Source of the DNA: Henriciella sp.
GTDB lineage: Bacteria > Pseudomonadota > Alphaproteobacteria > Caulobacterales > Hyphomonadaceae
DNA: 64,000 nucleotides
Reading direction: 5' to 3'
Assembly (NCBI GenBank): GCA_027019605.1
Contig: JALUWJ010000043.1
Coordinates: 31,281-95,280, forward strand
Shown piece after piece: positions 27,245-36,526 of the stretch; the first letter of the stretch is position 1; every line of letters begins with the position of its first letter. A model generated the notes under the pieces. The model was not told the DNA's origin. It ran no database searches and saw only the letters and a program-made list of their open reading frames with translations. Made by a program: the position numbers and the translations under genes.

Positions 27245-27379
27245 ATGAAACGCACATTCCAGCCAAGCCGCCTGAAGCGCGCCCGTACACACGGTTTCCG
27301 CTCTCGCATGGCAACCAAGAATGGCCGTAAGGTTTTGGCCCGCCGCCGCGCGAAAGGCCGTAAGGTTCTGTCTGCTTAA
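27245..27379 (+). CDS. rpmH: Ribosomal protein bL34
   Basis: This 44-aa, very basic protein begins [18 protein letters not shown] and contains [19 protein letters not shown], the diagnostic bL34 sequence, and ends in KVLSA. It is part of the large ribosomal subunit. GAGGCGAG lies just upstream of the ATG. As in most bacteria it is followed directly by rnpA (26 bases) and yidC. Confidence 0.97.
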   Translation: MKRTFQPSRLKRARTHGFRSRMATKNGRKVLARRRAKGRKVLSA

Positions 27380-27405
27380 GACAGGCCTGCCCGGGGACTG
27401 GTCCC

Positions 27406-27786
27406 ATGGCAAAATCTAAAGCTTCCGAATCTGGGGTCGTCCGTCTGAAGACACGGCCCCAGTTTCTTTTTGTACGATCGGGCAAGTCCGAGCGGCGCAA
27501 ATCGCTCGTCGTCCAAGCCCGCCCGCGAAATGGCTCTGACACCATTGGCGCCGGGTTTACCGCCACCAAAAAGATCGGGAATGCGGTTATTCGCAATCGC
27601 GCCAAGCGCCGCCTGAAAGAAGCGTCCCGTCAACTACTACCCCTTCACGGCGTGGCCGGCGCTGACTATGTGTTTATTGCCCGAATGGATACTGCGACGA
27701 TTGGCTGGCAGCGGCTGCTTGACGATATGGAAAGCGCACTGATAAGCCTCGCCAAAGATTTTTCAGCGGGGACAGGTCCGGCCTGA
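27406..27786 (+). CDS. rnpA: Ribonuclease P protein component
   Basis: The 126-aa basic protein binds RNase P RNA and helps mature tRNA 5' ends. The family signature is clear in KIGNAVIRNRAKRRLKEASRQ (the RNR motif), and the GFTATKKIG strand and FIARMDTA segment fit too. It sits in the standard rpmH-rnpA-yidC order and probably shares the rpmH promoter. Confidence 0.95.
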   Translation: MAKSKASESGVVRLKTRPQFLFVRSGKSERRKSLVVQARPRNGSDTIGAGFTATKKIGNAVIRNRAKRRLKEASRQLLPLHGVAGADYVFIARMDTATIGWQRLLDDMESALISLAKDFSAGTGPA

Positions 27787-27818
27787 CCCCTCTTTTTATA
27801 TCAGGATACGCATCGCTC

Positions 27819-29657
27819 ATGCTGCCTAATCAACAAAACGGTATGGACCCTCAGGACCAGCGCAATTTCATCATCGCAATGGCGCTGATGATTGTCTTTG
27901 TGTTTGGCTATCAGTTCTTCGTCCTCGAGCCACAAGCCAAACGCGCAAATGAAGCGCGCGAAGCCGCGCAAGCCGAAGCCGGGCTCGAAACGCCGGTCGA
28001 AGCAGCGACGCCAGAACCTTTGCAACAGGTCATCAAATCGGTCGACGAAGCGCTGAGCGAAACCTCACGCGTCGGTTTTGACGCCAATCGCGTCGACGGA
28101 TCGATCAATCTCAGCGGCGCGGTGATCGATGATCTGAATTTGAAAGACCATTATCGCACGGTTGAGCGCACCGAAGAGCTGCGTCTCCTGCGCCCGGCCA
28201 ACGCGCCGAGCGGCTATACGGTCGGCTGGAACTGGTTTGATGGCCGCGACGCAATTGCGGGCTATCGCGACAATTGGACAGCGACCGAAGAGACATTTGG
28301 CGACGACAATACGACCACACTCCGCCTCGAAAAGGACGGATTGCGGTTTGAACGCACGATCAGTGTAGACGAGAATTACATGTTCTCGTTCCAGGACTCA
28401 GTCACCAATCTTGGCACAGAGACACGGACCCTGATCCCAATCGGCACAGTGCGCCGCTATGGCGGATGGAAAGAATTCGTCGACGCCACAGACCCGGGTT
28501 CATCCCGCAAAACAGGCTTTGCACACCAAGGCCTGATGGGCAGCTTCGACAGCGCTCTGACCTGGCGCAGCTATAACAACCTGTTCAAAGGACGCGGCAT
28601 CAAGAAAGCTGAAGACGGCATTCGGGTTGCGGAAACCGGCGGTTGGCTCGGCTTGACCGACATGTACTGGATGGCCGCGCTGATCCCGCAGCAAGGCGAA
28701 GGCTTCCGCGCGCGTGTTCGCAATCTTGAAAACCATTTGGAAGTCCTGGTGCAAGGCGCTTCGCTTGAACTCGCACCCGGCGCGACCCAAACTGTGACCA
28801 ATCAGGTGTTTGCTGGCGCCAAAGAATATGATGTCGTCAACGCATACCAGGAAGCTGGCATTCCACGCTTCGGCGATGCGATCGACTGGGGCAACATCCT
28901 CTACTACCTGACCAAAGGCCTGTTCTTCGTCTTGAACTGGTTACAAGGCATCCTTGGATCATTCGGCTGGGCGATTATCGGCCTTGTGGTCCTGGTCAAA
29001 CTGCCGCTCGTACCGCTCTACAATCAGAGCTACAAATCGATGGCCAAGATGAAAAAGCTGGCCGAGCCGATGAAAGAGATTTCCGAACGCTTCAAGGCCG
29101 ACCCTCAGCGCCGCCAGCAAGAGGTGATGAAACTCTATCAGCGCGAAAAAGCGAACCCGCTTGCCGGCTGTGTGCCCATCCTGCTGACCATCCCAATCTT
29201 CATCGCGCTCTATAAGACCCTGTATGTGACGATTGAAATGCGCCATACGCCATTCGGGTTCATCAATGACCTGTCCGCGCCGGATCCGACCGCGATCGGC
29301 AACCTGTTTGGGCTTCTGCCCTGGGCGGCAGCAGACGTGAAAGCGATTCCAATCCTCGGATTCGTGATCGGTATCGGTATTCTGCCAATCCTGTACGGCG
29401 TCACCATGGCCGGGATCCAATCTCTGTCACCACCGCCGCCAGACCCAACCCAGCGCACCATCATGATGGCCTTGCCATTCGTGTTCATGTTCGTGTTTGG
29501 CGGGTTTGCTGCGGGGCTCGTCCTGTACTGGGTCTGGTCAAACATTCTGTCACTCGGGCAGCAATATTTCATCATGCGCCGCAACGGCGTCGAAACCGAA
29601 CTCGACAAATTGATAAAACGATTGCTCGGACGGGGTTCTTCCACCCCAGCTGAATAG
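27819..29657 (+). CDS. yidC: Membrane protein insertase
   Basis: The 612-aa Oxa1/YidC protein has an N-terminal helix (FIIAMALMIVFVFGYQFFV), a large periplasmic beta-sandwich domain (about 100-370), and the conserved C-terminal insertase core with helices near 375-395, 445-470, 505-525 and 545-590. Typical stretches are YNQSYKSMAKMKKLAEPM, QREKANPLAGCVPILLTIPIFIALY in part, and PFVFMFVFGGFAAGLVLYWVWSN in part. It inserts and folds inner-membrane proteins with or without Sec. The start is ATG 27819; an in-frame ATG at 27843 (MDPQDQRNF) also fits family N termini. Confidence 0.97.
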   Translation: MLPNQQNGMDPQDQRNFIIAMALMIVFVFGYQFFVLEPQAKRANEAREAAQAEAGLETPVEAATPEPLQQVIKSVDEALSETSRVGFDANRVDGSINLSGAVIDDLNLKDHYRTVERTEELRLLRPANAPSGYTVGWNWFDGRDAIAGYRDNWTATEETFGDDNTTTLRLEKDGLRFERTISVDENYMFSFQDSVTNLGTETRTLIPIGTVRRYGGWKEFVDATDPGSSRKTGFAHQGLMGSFDSALTWRSYNNLFKGRGIKKAEDGIRVAETGGWLGLTDMYWMAALIPQQGEGFRARVRNLENHLEVLVQGASLELAPGATQTVTNQVFAGAKEYDVVNAYQEAGIPRFGDAIDWGNILYYLTKGLFFVLNWLQGILGSFGWAIIGLVVLVKLPLVPLYNQSYKSMAKMKKLAEPMKEISERFKADPQRRQQEVMKLYQREKANPLAGCVPILLTIPIFIALYKTLYVTIEMRHTPFGFINDLSAPDPTAIGNLFGLLPWAAADVKAIPILGFVIGIGILPILYGVTMAGIQSLSPPPPDPTQRTIMMALPFVFMFVFGGFAAGLVLYWVWSNILSLGQQYFIMRRNGVETELDKLIKRLLGRGSSTPAE

Positions 29658-30305
29658 ATGAGCGACCTGCCTGCCTTCTCTGAAGAAACGCTGGAGGCAG
29701 GCCGTAGGCTCTGCATGGGGCCGGTTGAGTTTGTGCTCGGTGCGGCAAGCCTCAGCCAACTCCCGGATGGCAACCGACCGGAAATCGCCTTTGCCGGGCG
29801 CTCAAATGTCGGCAAGTCTTCCCTGATCAATGCCGTGCTCAATCGCAAGAACATGGCGCGTTCATCGGCTGAGCCAGGCAAAACGCGCGAGCTCAATTAT
29901 TTTGATGTCGGTGACGGCAAGCTCTGGCTCGTGGACTTGCCGGGATTTGGCTATGCGAAGGTCTCGCGCGAACAGCAGGCCAAATGGGTGCAACTGACCA
30001 AGCGCTATCTCCGCGGCCGGGCGAACTTGCGCCGCGTCTTTTTGCTCGTAGATAGCCGCCGCGGGCTGATGGACACCGATCTTGAAACCATGGCCATGCT
30101 GAACACCGCCGCGGTCACCTATCAGATTGTTTTGACCAAGGCCGATAAGATCAAAAAGTCGGCACTCGAGGCCGAAACGAAAAAAATTCAGACCACGTTG
30201 AAAAAAAATCCAGCCGCACACCCGATTGTTCGCGTGACATCTTCGGAAAAAGGCTTTGGTATCCCGGAACTAAGAGCAGAGATCGGACAAATCGCGGAGG
30301 TCTAA
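29658..30305 (+). CDS. engB: Ribosome-assembly GTPase EngB (YihA/YsxC)
   Basis: The 215-aa GTPase has the P loop GRSNVGKSSLINAV, the switch regions (EPGKTRELNYF), G3 DLPGFGYAKV, G4 LTKADK and G5 VTSSEKG. The family helps assemble the large ribosomal subunit. Its ATG follows the yidC stop with no gap, and its own stop abuts the next ATG, so translation along yidC-engB-GNAT is likely coupled. Confidence 0.96.
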   Translation: MSDLPAFSEETLEAGRRLCMGPVEFVLGAASLSQLPDGNRPEIAFAGRSNVGKSSLINAVLNRKNMARSSAEPGKTRELNYFDVGDGKLWLVDLPGFGYAKVSREQQAKWVQLTKRYLRGRANLRRVFLLVDSRRGLMDTDLETMAMLNTAAVTYQIVLTKADKIKKSALEAETKKIQTTLKKNPAAHPIVRVTSSEKGFGIPELRAEIGQIAEV

Positions 30306-30767
30306 ATGTCGATTGAAATCTTAAGCGCCAATCTCGATACCCCGGAATTTGCAGCTTTGATCGACACCCACGCAGACCTTATGCTCAGCCTTTCGCCGCC
30401 TGGAAGTTGTCATTTCTTGCCTATGGAGGGTCTGCGCGACCCAGCCGTCACCGTTTGGGAAATGCGCGATGGCGATGAACTTGTCGGCTGCGGCGGCTTG
30501 AAAGAGCTGTCCTCGACGCATGGCGAGATCAAATCCATGCACACCCTATCGGCCAAACGCGGCGCCGGACTTGGCCGTAAAATGCTCGATCACGTGATGA
30601 ATGAAGCGCGCTCCAGAAGGTATCAGCGGCTCAGCCTCGAGACCGGCAGCGTAGACGGATTTCTGCCCTCCCGAAGGCTGTATCAGAGCTGCGGCTTCGA
30701 AATTTGCCCGCCCTTTGGCGACTATGTCGAAGACCCGCACAGCGTGTTTATGACGTTGGCGCTCTAA
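30306..30767 (+). CDS. GNAT-family N-acetyltransferase
   Basis: The 153-aa protein has the GNAT fold: [18 protein letters not shown] (beta2-beta4), the acetyl-CoA binding signature [19 protein letters not shown] with RGx[26 protein letters not shown] and a terminal strand. It resembles YsnE-like small acetyltransferases. The acceptor is unknown. The ATG immediately follows the engB stop, with GGAGG in the end of engB. Confidence 0.9.
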   Translation: MSIEILSANLDTPEFAALIDTHADLMLSLSPPGSCHFLPMEGLRDPAVTVWEMRDGDELVGCGGLKELSSTHGEIKSMHTLSAKRGAGLGRKMLDHVMNEARSRRYQRLSLETGSVDGFLPSRRLYQSCGFEICPPFGDYVEDPHSVFMTLAL

Positions 30768-30810
30768 GCACCATTCCTTTGGCCGCCAAATCCGGCTAAG
30801 AGCCAGCGCC

Positions 30811-31710
30811 ATGACTGAGACGCCTCTGCCCCCCGCCCAACTTACCGCTGAAACCCTGTCAGAGGCCTTGCCCTATATTCAGCGCTATGCCGGGCGGACA
30901 ATTGTGATCAAATTTGGCGGTCATGCCATGGTGGATGAGGCCCTATCAGATGCGTTTGCGCGCGATGTGGTCCTGCTCAAACATCTCGGCGCCAATCCCG
31001 TTATTGTTCATGGCGGCGGGCCTCAGATCGCGAAATTGCTCGAACGGCTCGGCATTCAATCAGAATTTCGCGACGGCCTCCGCGTGACAGATGATGCAAC
31101 CATGGAAGCGGTTGAGATGGTCCTCTCCGGGCCAATCAATAAATCGATCGTCCGGGCGATTAACGCAGCCGGCGGCAAAGCGGTTGGCCTGTCTGGCTCA
31201 GATGGTGACTTGATGCGCGTCACCAAAGCCACCCGCACCCAGCGCGACGCCAGCAGCGAGATCGAGAAAGTGGTCGATCTCGGCTATGTTGGCGAACCTG
31301 ACAAAATTGACATCTCCGTCCTGAAAGCCCTGATGCAGAGCGAGAAAGCCATTATTCCGGTGATCGCACCGGTGGGGGTCGGCGACGATGATCGCCGTTA
31401 CAATGTCAATGCTGATACCGCTGCGGGCGCGGTGGCCACGGCTCTTCAGGCGAAGCGGTTATTGCTGCTGACCGATGTGGCAGGTGTGCTCGACAAACAA
31501 GGCAGCCTGATGCGTGAGATCCGGCGCGATCAAGTTGATGGCCTGATGCAGGACGGAACGATTAGTGGTGGCATGATACCAAAGCTTGAAACCGCCGCGA
31601 AAGCCGTCAACATGGGAGTTGGCGGGGCAGTTATTCTGGACGGGCGCGAACGTCACGCGCTGCTAATGGAGCTCTTCACCGAACATGGCGCAGGTACCTT
31701 TGTCTATTAA
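30811..31710 (+). CDS. argB: Acetylglutamate kinase
   Basis: The 299-aa enzyme phosphorylates N-acetylglutamate in arginine synthesis. Motifs of the amino-acid kinase fold are clear: [60 protein letters not shown] and [14 protein letters not shown]. An N-terminal helix of about 25 residues before the core is like the arginine-sensitive hexameric enzymes, so feedback control is likely. Its 3' end overlaps the next gene by 26 bases in another frame. Confidence 0.97.
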   Translation: MTETPLPPAQLTAETLSEALPYIQRYAGRTIVIKFGGHAMVDEALSDAFARDVVLLKHLGANPVIVHGGGPQIAKLLERLGIQSEFRDGLRVTDDATMEAVEMVLSGPINKSIVRAINAAGGKAVGLSGSDGDLMRVTKATRTQRDASSEIEKVVDLGYVGEPDKIDISVLKALMQSEKAIIPVIAPVGVGDDDRRYNVNADTAAGAVATALQAKRLLLLTDVAGVLDKQGSLMREIRRDQVDGLMQDGTISGGMIPKLETAAKAVNMGVGGAVILDGRERHALLMELFTEHGAGTFVY

Positions 31711-32731
31711 ACTTATCCTCGGAATTTTCGCGTTCGCATTAACCTTGGCTTTACCCGCGAAAGCTGCGGCGCAGGGCAATTCAAATGGCTGGGATGTGTG
31801 TAACGAGACCAGTTACATCATTGAAGCCGCAACCGGGCGATATGATGGTCAGGGCGTTGTGGTCGAAGGTTGGACGCGGCTGCGCCCCGGCGCCTGCGCA
31901 AAGGTAATTGAAGGCGTCCTACAGCCTGGCATCTACTATTTGTTTGGGCGCTCCTCGACCGCTCATCGCGGCGGACGCAAAGTTTGGGGCGGCAAGAGCA
32001 AGCTCTGTATCGATCCAACCGGCAGCTTCGCCGTCGAGAACATTCCAGACTGCGCCGTTATGGGCCTCGAACAGCGCGAGTTTCGCCCTGTCCTGGTGGA
32101 AGACGACAAGCGCTGGCGAACCAGCTTCACCGAGACAGAGAAACGCAATTTGGAACAAGCGAGCGCCGCAGGGGTGCAGCGCCTGCTCGACAATGCAGGC
32201 GTCTATTCCGGCCAAATTGATGGCTATCTTGGCCGGAAAACCCGCGCCGCGATTGGCGACTTCCTGAAATCGAAAGGCTTGAACGCCAATACGTCTGATG
32301 CCGATTTGATGGATATCCTCGAACAAACAGCTATCGAACGGGCGCGAAACGTTGGTCTAACCTTCTGTAATCGCACCAATAACCGAATTTGGAGCGCGAT
32401 GGCGCGGCGGCGCGGCGAAGGCTGGGAAAGTCGCGGCTGGTGGTTGTTGGAAGCGGGCGGTTGTGCCCGCGTGATTGATGAGCCGCTGCTGCAAGCTGGT
32501 CTGTTTGCATATGCCGAAATGGAGACCGGCGACGGCGACATCCGAACGCTCACGCGCGGCAGCGACGAATTTTGTGTCTCAAAGTCAAAGTTTGCCATCT
32601 CAGGGAATGAAGCCTGCGAAGAGGCCGCATACCGAACCGGCCAGTTCGTTGCGACCCCAGCACCGGTGAATCGCCGCCTGGTGTTCGAATTCTTCGACCG
32701 CGACTTTGGGGATCCCGTCGATGCCAGCTGA
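31685..32731 (+). CDS. Exported protein with two DUF1036 domains around a peptidoglycan-binding domain
   Basis: The 348-aa protein has a signal peptide (about 1-30). A first DUF1036 module (about 36-125, [18 protein letters not shown]..., GKSKLCIDP) is followed by a peptidoglycan-binding repeat (about 160-197, [29 protein letters not shown]) and a second DUF1036 module (about 225-315, [32 protein letters not shown]). Each DUF1036 carries paired cysteines probably forming disulphides in the periplasm. DUF1036 has no known activity; attachment to peptidoglycan is inferred. It overlaps argB by 26 bases and the HAD gene by 11. Confidence 0.85.
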   Translation: MAQVPLSIKLILGIFAFALTLALPAKAAAQGNSNGWDVCNETSYIIEAATGRYDGQGVVVEGWTRLRPGACAKVIEGVLQPGIYYLFGRSSTAHRGGRKVWGGKSKLCIDPTGSFAVENIPDCAVMGLEQREFRPVLVEDDKRWRTSFTETEKRNLEQASAAGVQRLLDNAGVYSGQIDGYLGRKTRAAIGDFLKSKGLNANTSDADLMDILEQTAIERARNVGLTFCNRTNNRIWSAMARRRGEGWESRGWWLLEAGGCARVIDEPLLQAGLFAYAEMETGDGDIRTLTRGSDEFCVSKSKFAISGNEACEEAAYRTGQFVATPAPVNRRLVFEFFDRDFGDPVDAS

Positions 32732-33437
32732 CACTGAAGGCGGCAACTTGGATCTACAAGACCGCCGCGCCTGGGTCTTTGACTTGGACAATACGCTCTA
32801 CCCGGCTGAATGCGACCTGTTTGCAGAGATCGATCAGCGCATGACCGATTTCGTGTCGCGTTTTTTGCGGCTGCCGCGCGACGAAGCCCGGGCCACGCAA
32901 AAGCGCTATTACGCAGAACACGGCACCACATTGAACGGCTTGATGTCGATGCATGGCATGGCGCCAGATGAGTTTCTTGCGCATGTGCACGAGATTGACC
33001 TGTCACCGCTGCCCCGGACGCCAGAGCTCGCCGACGCCATTCGCGCGCTTCCTGGACGCAAATTCGTCTACACCAATGGCTCGCGCGGGCACGCCAAGCG
33101 CGTAACGGACTATATGGGACTTGGGGATGTGTTCGATGGCCAGTTCGCGATCGAAGATAGCCAATTCATCCCAAAACCAAACCAAGCGTCTTATGACGCA
33201 TTTCTCAGCCGGTTCGACCTCGACCCGCGAACCTCTGTTTTCTTTGAAGATCTTGCGCGAAATCTCGCGCCAGCAAAAGAGATGGGGTTCGCAACCGTCT
33301 TGGTTCAGTCTGAAAAAGACTGGAGTCATGAGCCTGCGGCAGCGCGCCCGGCTGGAATAGGGGATGACCTCCCCCTACATATCGACTATGTGACGCGCGA
33401 CCTAACGGCGTTCGTCCGTTCGATAATGCAAAAATGA
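32721..33437 (+). CDS. HAD-family pyrimidine 5'-nucleotidase-like phosphatase
   Basis: The product, about 238 aa, carries HAD motif I VFDLDNTLYPAE (nucleophile Asp and the next Asp), motif II VYTNGS, a Lys motif in FIPKPNQASYDAF, and motif IV VFFEDLARNL. The cap and motif pattern match the SDT1/pyrimidine 5'-nucleotidase subfamily of HAD hydrolases. A TTG at 32706 gives a longer frame, but the ATG at 32721 is preferred, with GGGGA eight bases upstream. It overlaps the DUF1036 gene by 11 bases and precedes dapD. In alphaproteobacteria this gene commonly lies beside dapD. Confidence 0.9.
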   Translation: MPADTEGGNLDLQDRRAWVFDLDNTLYPAECDLFAEIDQRMTDFVSRFLRLPRDEARATQKRYYAEHGTTLNGLMSMHGMAPDEFLAHVHEIDLSPLPRTPELADAIRALPGRKFVYTNGSRGHAKRVTDYMGLGDVFDGQFAIEDSQFIPKPNQASYDAFLSRFDLDPRTSVFFEDLARNLAPAKEMGFATVLVQSEKDWSHEPAAARPAGIGDDLPLHIDYVTRDLTAFVRSIMQK

Positions 33438-33458
33438 AGCAGAAAGACAGATAAGAAG

Positions 33459-34289
33459 ATGCCTGATCGCTTAGCCGCTCTGATCAACGCTGCCTGGGAA
33501 GACCGCGCCGATTTAAACACTGAAACGACAGGCGAAATTCGCGAAGCCGTAGAAGCATCCCTGTCGCTCCTGGACAGCGGAGAGGTTCGCGTCGCAGCCC
33601 CTGATGGAAATGGTGGTTGGGTCGTCAATGAATGGCTGAAGAAAGCGGTTCTGCTTTCTTTTCGTCTGAATCAGAACGTGATCATGGAAGGTGGCCCTGG
33701 TCATCGCGGCACATGGTGGGACAAGGTTCCAAGCAAGTTCGAAGGCTGGGGCGCATCTGAATTTGAAGCCGCCGGCTTTCGCGCCGTACCACCGGCCACC
33801 GTTCGCCGCGGCTCTTACATCGCGCCAGGCGCTGTCTTGATGCCGTCTTTTGTGAATATCGGCGCTTATGTTGATAGCGGCACCATGGTCGACACATGGG
33901 CAACTGTCGGTTCGTGCGCGCAGATCGGCAAGAATGTCCATATTTCCGGCGGCGCCGGGATTGGCGGTGTGCTCGAGCCATTGCAGGCAAGCCCGGTGAT
34001 TATTGAAGACAATTGCTTCATCGGTGCCCGCGCTGAAGTCGCAGAGGGCGTGATTGTCAGAGAAGGCTCCGTCCTAGCCATGGGCGTGTTCTTGTCCCAG
34101 TCGACCAAGATCGTTGACCGCCAATCCGGCGAAATCCGCTATGGCGAAGTGCCGCCTTATTCTGTTGTCGTACCTGGCAGCCTGCCGGGAGAGAATGGCG
34201 GGCCAGCCCTCGCCGCGGCGATCATCATTAAAACGGTGGATGAGCGGACACGCTCTAAAACCGGTATTAACGAGCTTTTACGCGACTAA
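33459..34289 (+). CDS. dapD: Tetrahydrodipicolinate N-succinyltransferase
   Basis: The 276-aa enzyme uses succinyl-CoA in the succinylase branch of lysine/diaminopimelate synthesis. It shows an N-terminal helical domain and a left-handed beta-helix with hexapeptide repeats ([20 protein letters not shown] in part, [35 protein letters not shown]). It ends with the typical GLPG-like SLPGENGGP and short C-terminal helix. It lies 21 bases after the HAD phosphatase in a plus-strand run that starts with argB. Confidence 0.97.
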   Translation: MPDRLAALINAAWEDRADLNTETTGEIREAVEASLSLLDSGEVRVAAPDGNGGWVVNEWLKKAVLLSFRLNQNVIMEGGPGHRGTWWDKVPSKFEGWGASEFEAAGFRAVPPATVRRGSYIAPGAVLMPSFVNIGAYVDSGTMVDTWATVGSCAQIGKNVHISGGAGIGGVLEPLQASPVIIEDNCFIGARAEVAEGVIVREGSVLAMGVFLSQSTKIVDRQSGEIRYGEVPPYSVVVPGSLPGENGGPALAAAIIIKTVDERTRSKTGINELLRD

Positions 34290-34421
34290 TCGCGCGAGTG
34301 TGACAGAGACGTCATCGGAATCGGACTTGCATTCAAAGACTTATCCACCCTTTTATTGAGGATGGGGCTCGATTTGCGAGAAATGCCCGCTATAGTGGGC
34401 GCTTAACAGACGGAGTTCTCC

Positions 34422-35000
34422 GTGACGATAAAAATTGCAGGCAGACATATGGATGTTGGAGAAGCGCTCAGCGAGCGTATCTCTGATGGTCTTGAGGCCG
34501 CTGTCACCAAGTATTTCGATAGAAGTTTTGATGCCAGTGTCACCGTGGAAAAACGCGGACACGAGGTTATCACCGACTGCAATGTCCATCTCCCATCCGG
34601 GATTGTGCTGCAGTCAACGGGGACCGCGAGTGATCCCTATGCCTCATTAGAGGATTCGCTTGAGAAGATGGAAAAGCGGGTTCGCCGCTATCATCGTCGT
34701 CTCAAGGATCACCACAAGCGCACTCCGCTTCCAAGTGAACCCGCAAATGCCTTTGTTCTAAAGGGCGGGGACGATGGCGAAGCGCCCGAAGATAAGGGCG
34801 AAGCACCACTTATCGTTGCGGAATCTGCATCAGATGTGAAAACAATGTCCGTCTCAGAAGCTGTTATGCAGCTCGAACTGTCAGACACCCCTGCCGTTTT
34901 GTTCCGAAATGTGAAACACAGCGGCCTGAATATGGTGTACCGGCGTGAAGACGGCAATATTGGGTGGGTTGACCCGGCTGGACATTCTTCCACCGGCTGA
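34422..35000 (+). CDS. hpf: Ribosome hibernation promoting factor, long form
   Basis: The 192-aa protein has an N-terminal HPF/YfiA domain (about 1-100; KIAGRHMDVGEALSERI, VTVEKRGHEVITDCNVHLPSG, YASLEDSLEKMEKRVRRYHRRL), a charged linker and the C-terminal dimerisation domain (about 138-190; KTMSVSEAVMQLELSDTPAVLF in part, VYRREDGNIGWVDP). Long HPF pairs 70S ribosomes into inactive 100S particles. The start is GTG at 34422 with CGGAG six to seven bases upstream. It is followed by ptsN, a classic neighbour, but rpoN, often upstream of this pair, is absent. Confidence 0.95.
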   Translation: MTIKIAGRHMDVGEALSERISDGLEAAVTKYFDRSFDASVTVEKRGHEVITDCNVHLPSGIVLQSTGTASDPYASLEDSLEKMEKRVRRYHRRLKDHHKRTPLPSEPANAFVLKGGDDGEAPEDKGEAPLIVAESASDVKTMSVSEAVMQLELSDTPAVLFRNVKHSGLNMVYRREDGNIGWVDPAGHSSTG

Positions 35001-35019
35001 ACCGACAGGTCTGAGTAAA

Positions 35020-35493
35020 ATGGCAAATGATCTCACAAGCCTCCTCGCGGAGGGTGTTATTCTTGGTCCGCAATCTAGTGAGAGTCGCAAACAGATTCTC
35101 AGAACACTTGCGGACGCGATCGGCGCAAAGCACGGCATAGACGGCCGTGATGTGTTCGATGCCGTGATCGAACGCGAAAACCTTGGCTCGACCAGTGTTG
35201 GCGAAGGCGTTGCCATCCCGCATGCCCGCATTCCGCAATTGAAAGCCCCTGTTGGCGCCTTTGTGCGCTTGCATGAAGGGGTCGACTTCGATGCGATTGA
35301 CGGTCGTCCATGCGACCTGATCTTCATGTTGCTGGCCCCGAACGCAGCGGGCGCAGATCACTTGCGTGCCTTGGCACAGGTCAGCCGCGCCTTCCGCAAT
35401 GCGGATCTTCGCACAGCCTTGCGCGAAGCATCCGATCAGGACGGTCTATTGGCCCTGCTTTGCCCGCAAGCCATGGCAGAAAGCGCCGCTTAA
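35020..35493 (+). CDS. ptsN: Nitrogen-type PTS EIIA protein
   Basis: The 157-aa EIIA-Ntr protein carries the phosphorylated histidine in GEGVAIPHARIP (His68), the family's key motif, and a typical C-terminal FRNADLRTALREASD helix. It relays phosphate from EI-Ntr/NPr and regulates potassium, nitrogen and stringent responses in relatives. The ATG at 35020 (MANDLTSLLAEGVIL) is preferred over a GTG at 34945 that lies inside hpf. It follows hpf by 19 bases, so the two share a transcript. Confidence 0.94.
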   Translation: MANDLTSLLAEGVILGPQSSESRKQILRTLADAIGAKHGIDGRDVFDAVIERENLGSTSVGEGVAIPHARIPQLKAPVGAFVRLHEGVDFDAIDGRPCDLIFMLLAPNAAGADHLRALAQVSRAFRNADLRTALREASDQDGLLALLCPQAMAESAA

Positions 35494-35558
35494 ACGGAAC
35501 GTGATTGGCGATTTTCGCGGCTCAACTTATATCTCCTTGTACTTGAGGAGACATATTC

Positions 35559-36518
35559 ATGAAAACGATTGCTAGCCTGACAGCGCTCGGGCTGATTTTG
35601 AGTCCTGTGGCCTTCGCGCACGGTCCCCATGTTCCGCTGACACAGCAAGCTCAACCCACCCCCGTCACCACCACTGATCTTGGCGATGGCCTGTATATGC
35701 TACAGGGCCGCGGCGGGAATATCGGCGTGCTCGCAGGCGAAGACGGGGTGTTTGTCATCGATAGCCAATATGCGGATATGGCACCGGGCATCCTGAGCGC
35801 GATTGATGAGATCGCGGGCGAAGCGCCGCGCTATTTGGTGAACACACACTGGCACGGCGACCATGCCGGCGGGAATGCCATTCTCGGCGATGCCGGTGCC
35901 ACAATTATCGCACATGAAGGCGTCCGCGAACGCGTCACCGTCGATGTGACCCGTGATTTTTTCGGTCAAGACTCAACGACTCCAGCGCTTCCGACCTCAG
36001 CATGGCCGGTGATCACCTTTAATGATGAGATGACGCTGTATCTGAATGGTCAAACCGTTCGCCTGATCCACGCGCCTGTGGCCCACACGGATGGCGACAC
36101 GTTCATCTATTTTGAAGAAGCAGACATTCTGCATACGGGCGACCTCATGTTCAGCGGCATGTTCCCGTTTGTCGACATCACATCAGGTGGCAGCTTCGCA
36201 GGCTTCTCAGCCGCATCGCAAGCCATGGCGGATATGATCTCAGATGACACCCGCATCATTCCTGGCCACGGTCCGCTTTCAACCAAATCGGATATCACGG
36301 CGATTGTTGAGATGCTCGACGGCACAACCGCCGCTGTGCAAGCTGAAATCGATGCTGGCAAGGACATCGAAGGGGTTTTGGACGCCGCGCCGCTGACACC
36401 ATGGGTTGAAGATTGGGCTTGGGGCTTCATCGATGAAGCCCGCTTCACACGCCTGATCTATGCGGATCTGAGCCAGGCCACTGAACCTGAAACCGAGACT
36501 GAAGCGGCAACCGAATAG
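35559..36518 (+). CDS. Exported metallo-beta-lactamase-fold hydrolase
   Basis: The 319-aa protein has a signal peptide (cleaved near AFA/HGPH) and the MBL zinc motif THWHGDHAGGN, a later metal-ligand His in APVAHTDGD, the bridging Asp in LHTGDLMF and the final His in IIPGHGPLS. It ends in a Glu/Thr-rich tail. It resembles the SoxH/quinoprotein-relay-like MBL hydrolases more than antibiotic-resistance lactamases; the substrate is unknown. TTGAGGAG lies upstream of the ATG. It is convergent with an alpha/beta hydrolase (gap of eight bases). Confidence 0.88.
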   Translation: MKTIASLTALGLILSPVAFAHGPHVPLTQQAQPTPVTTTDLGDGLYMLQGRGGNIGVLAGEDGVFVIDSQYADMAPGILSAIDEIAGEAPRYLVNTHWHGDHAGGNAILGDAGATIIAHEGVRERVTVDVTRDFFGQDSTTPALPTSAWPVITFNDEMTLYLNGQTVRLIHAPVAHTDGDTFIYFEEADILHTGDLMFSGMFPFVDITSGGSFAGFSAASQAMADMISDDTRIIPGHGPLSTKSDITAIVEMLDGTTAAVQAEIDAGKDIEGVLDAAPLTPWVEDWAWGFIDEARFTRLIYADLSQATEPETETEAATE

Positions 36519-36526
36519 GCGCCAGC

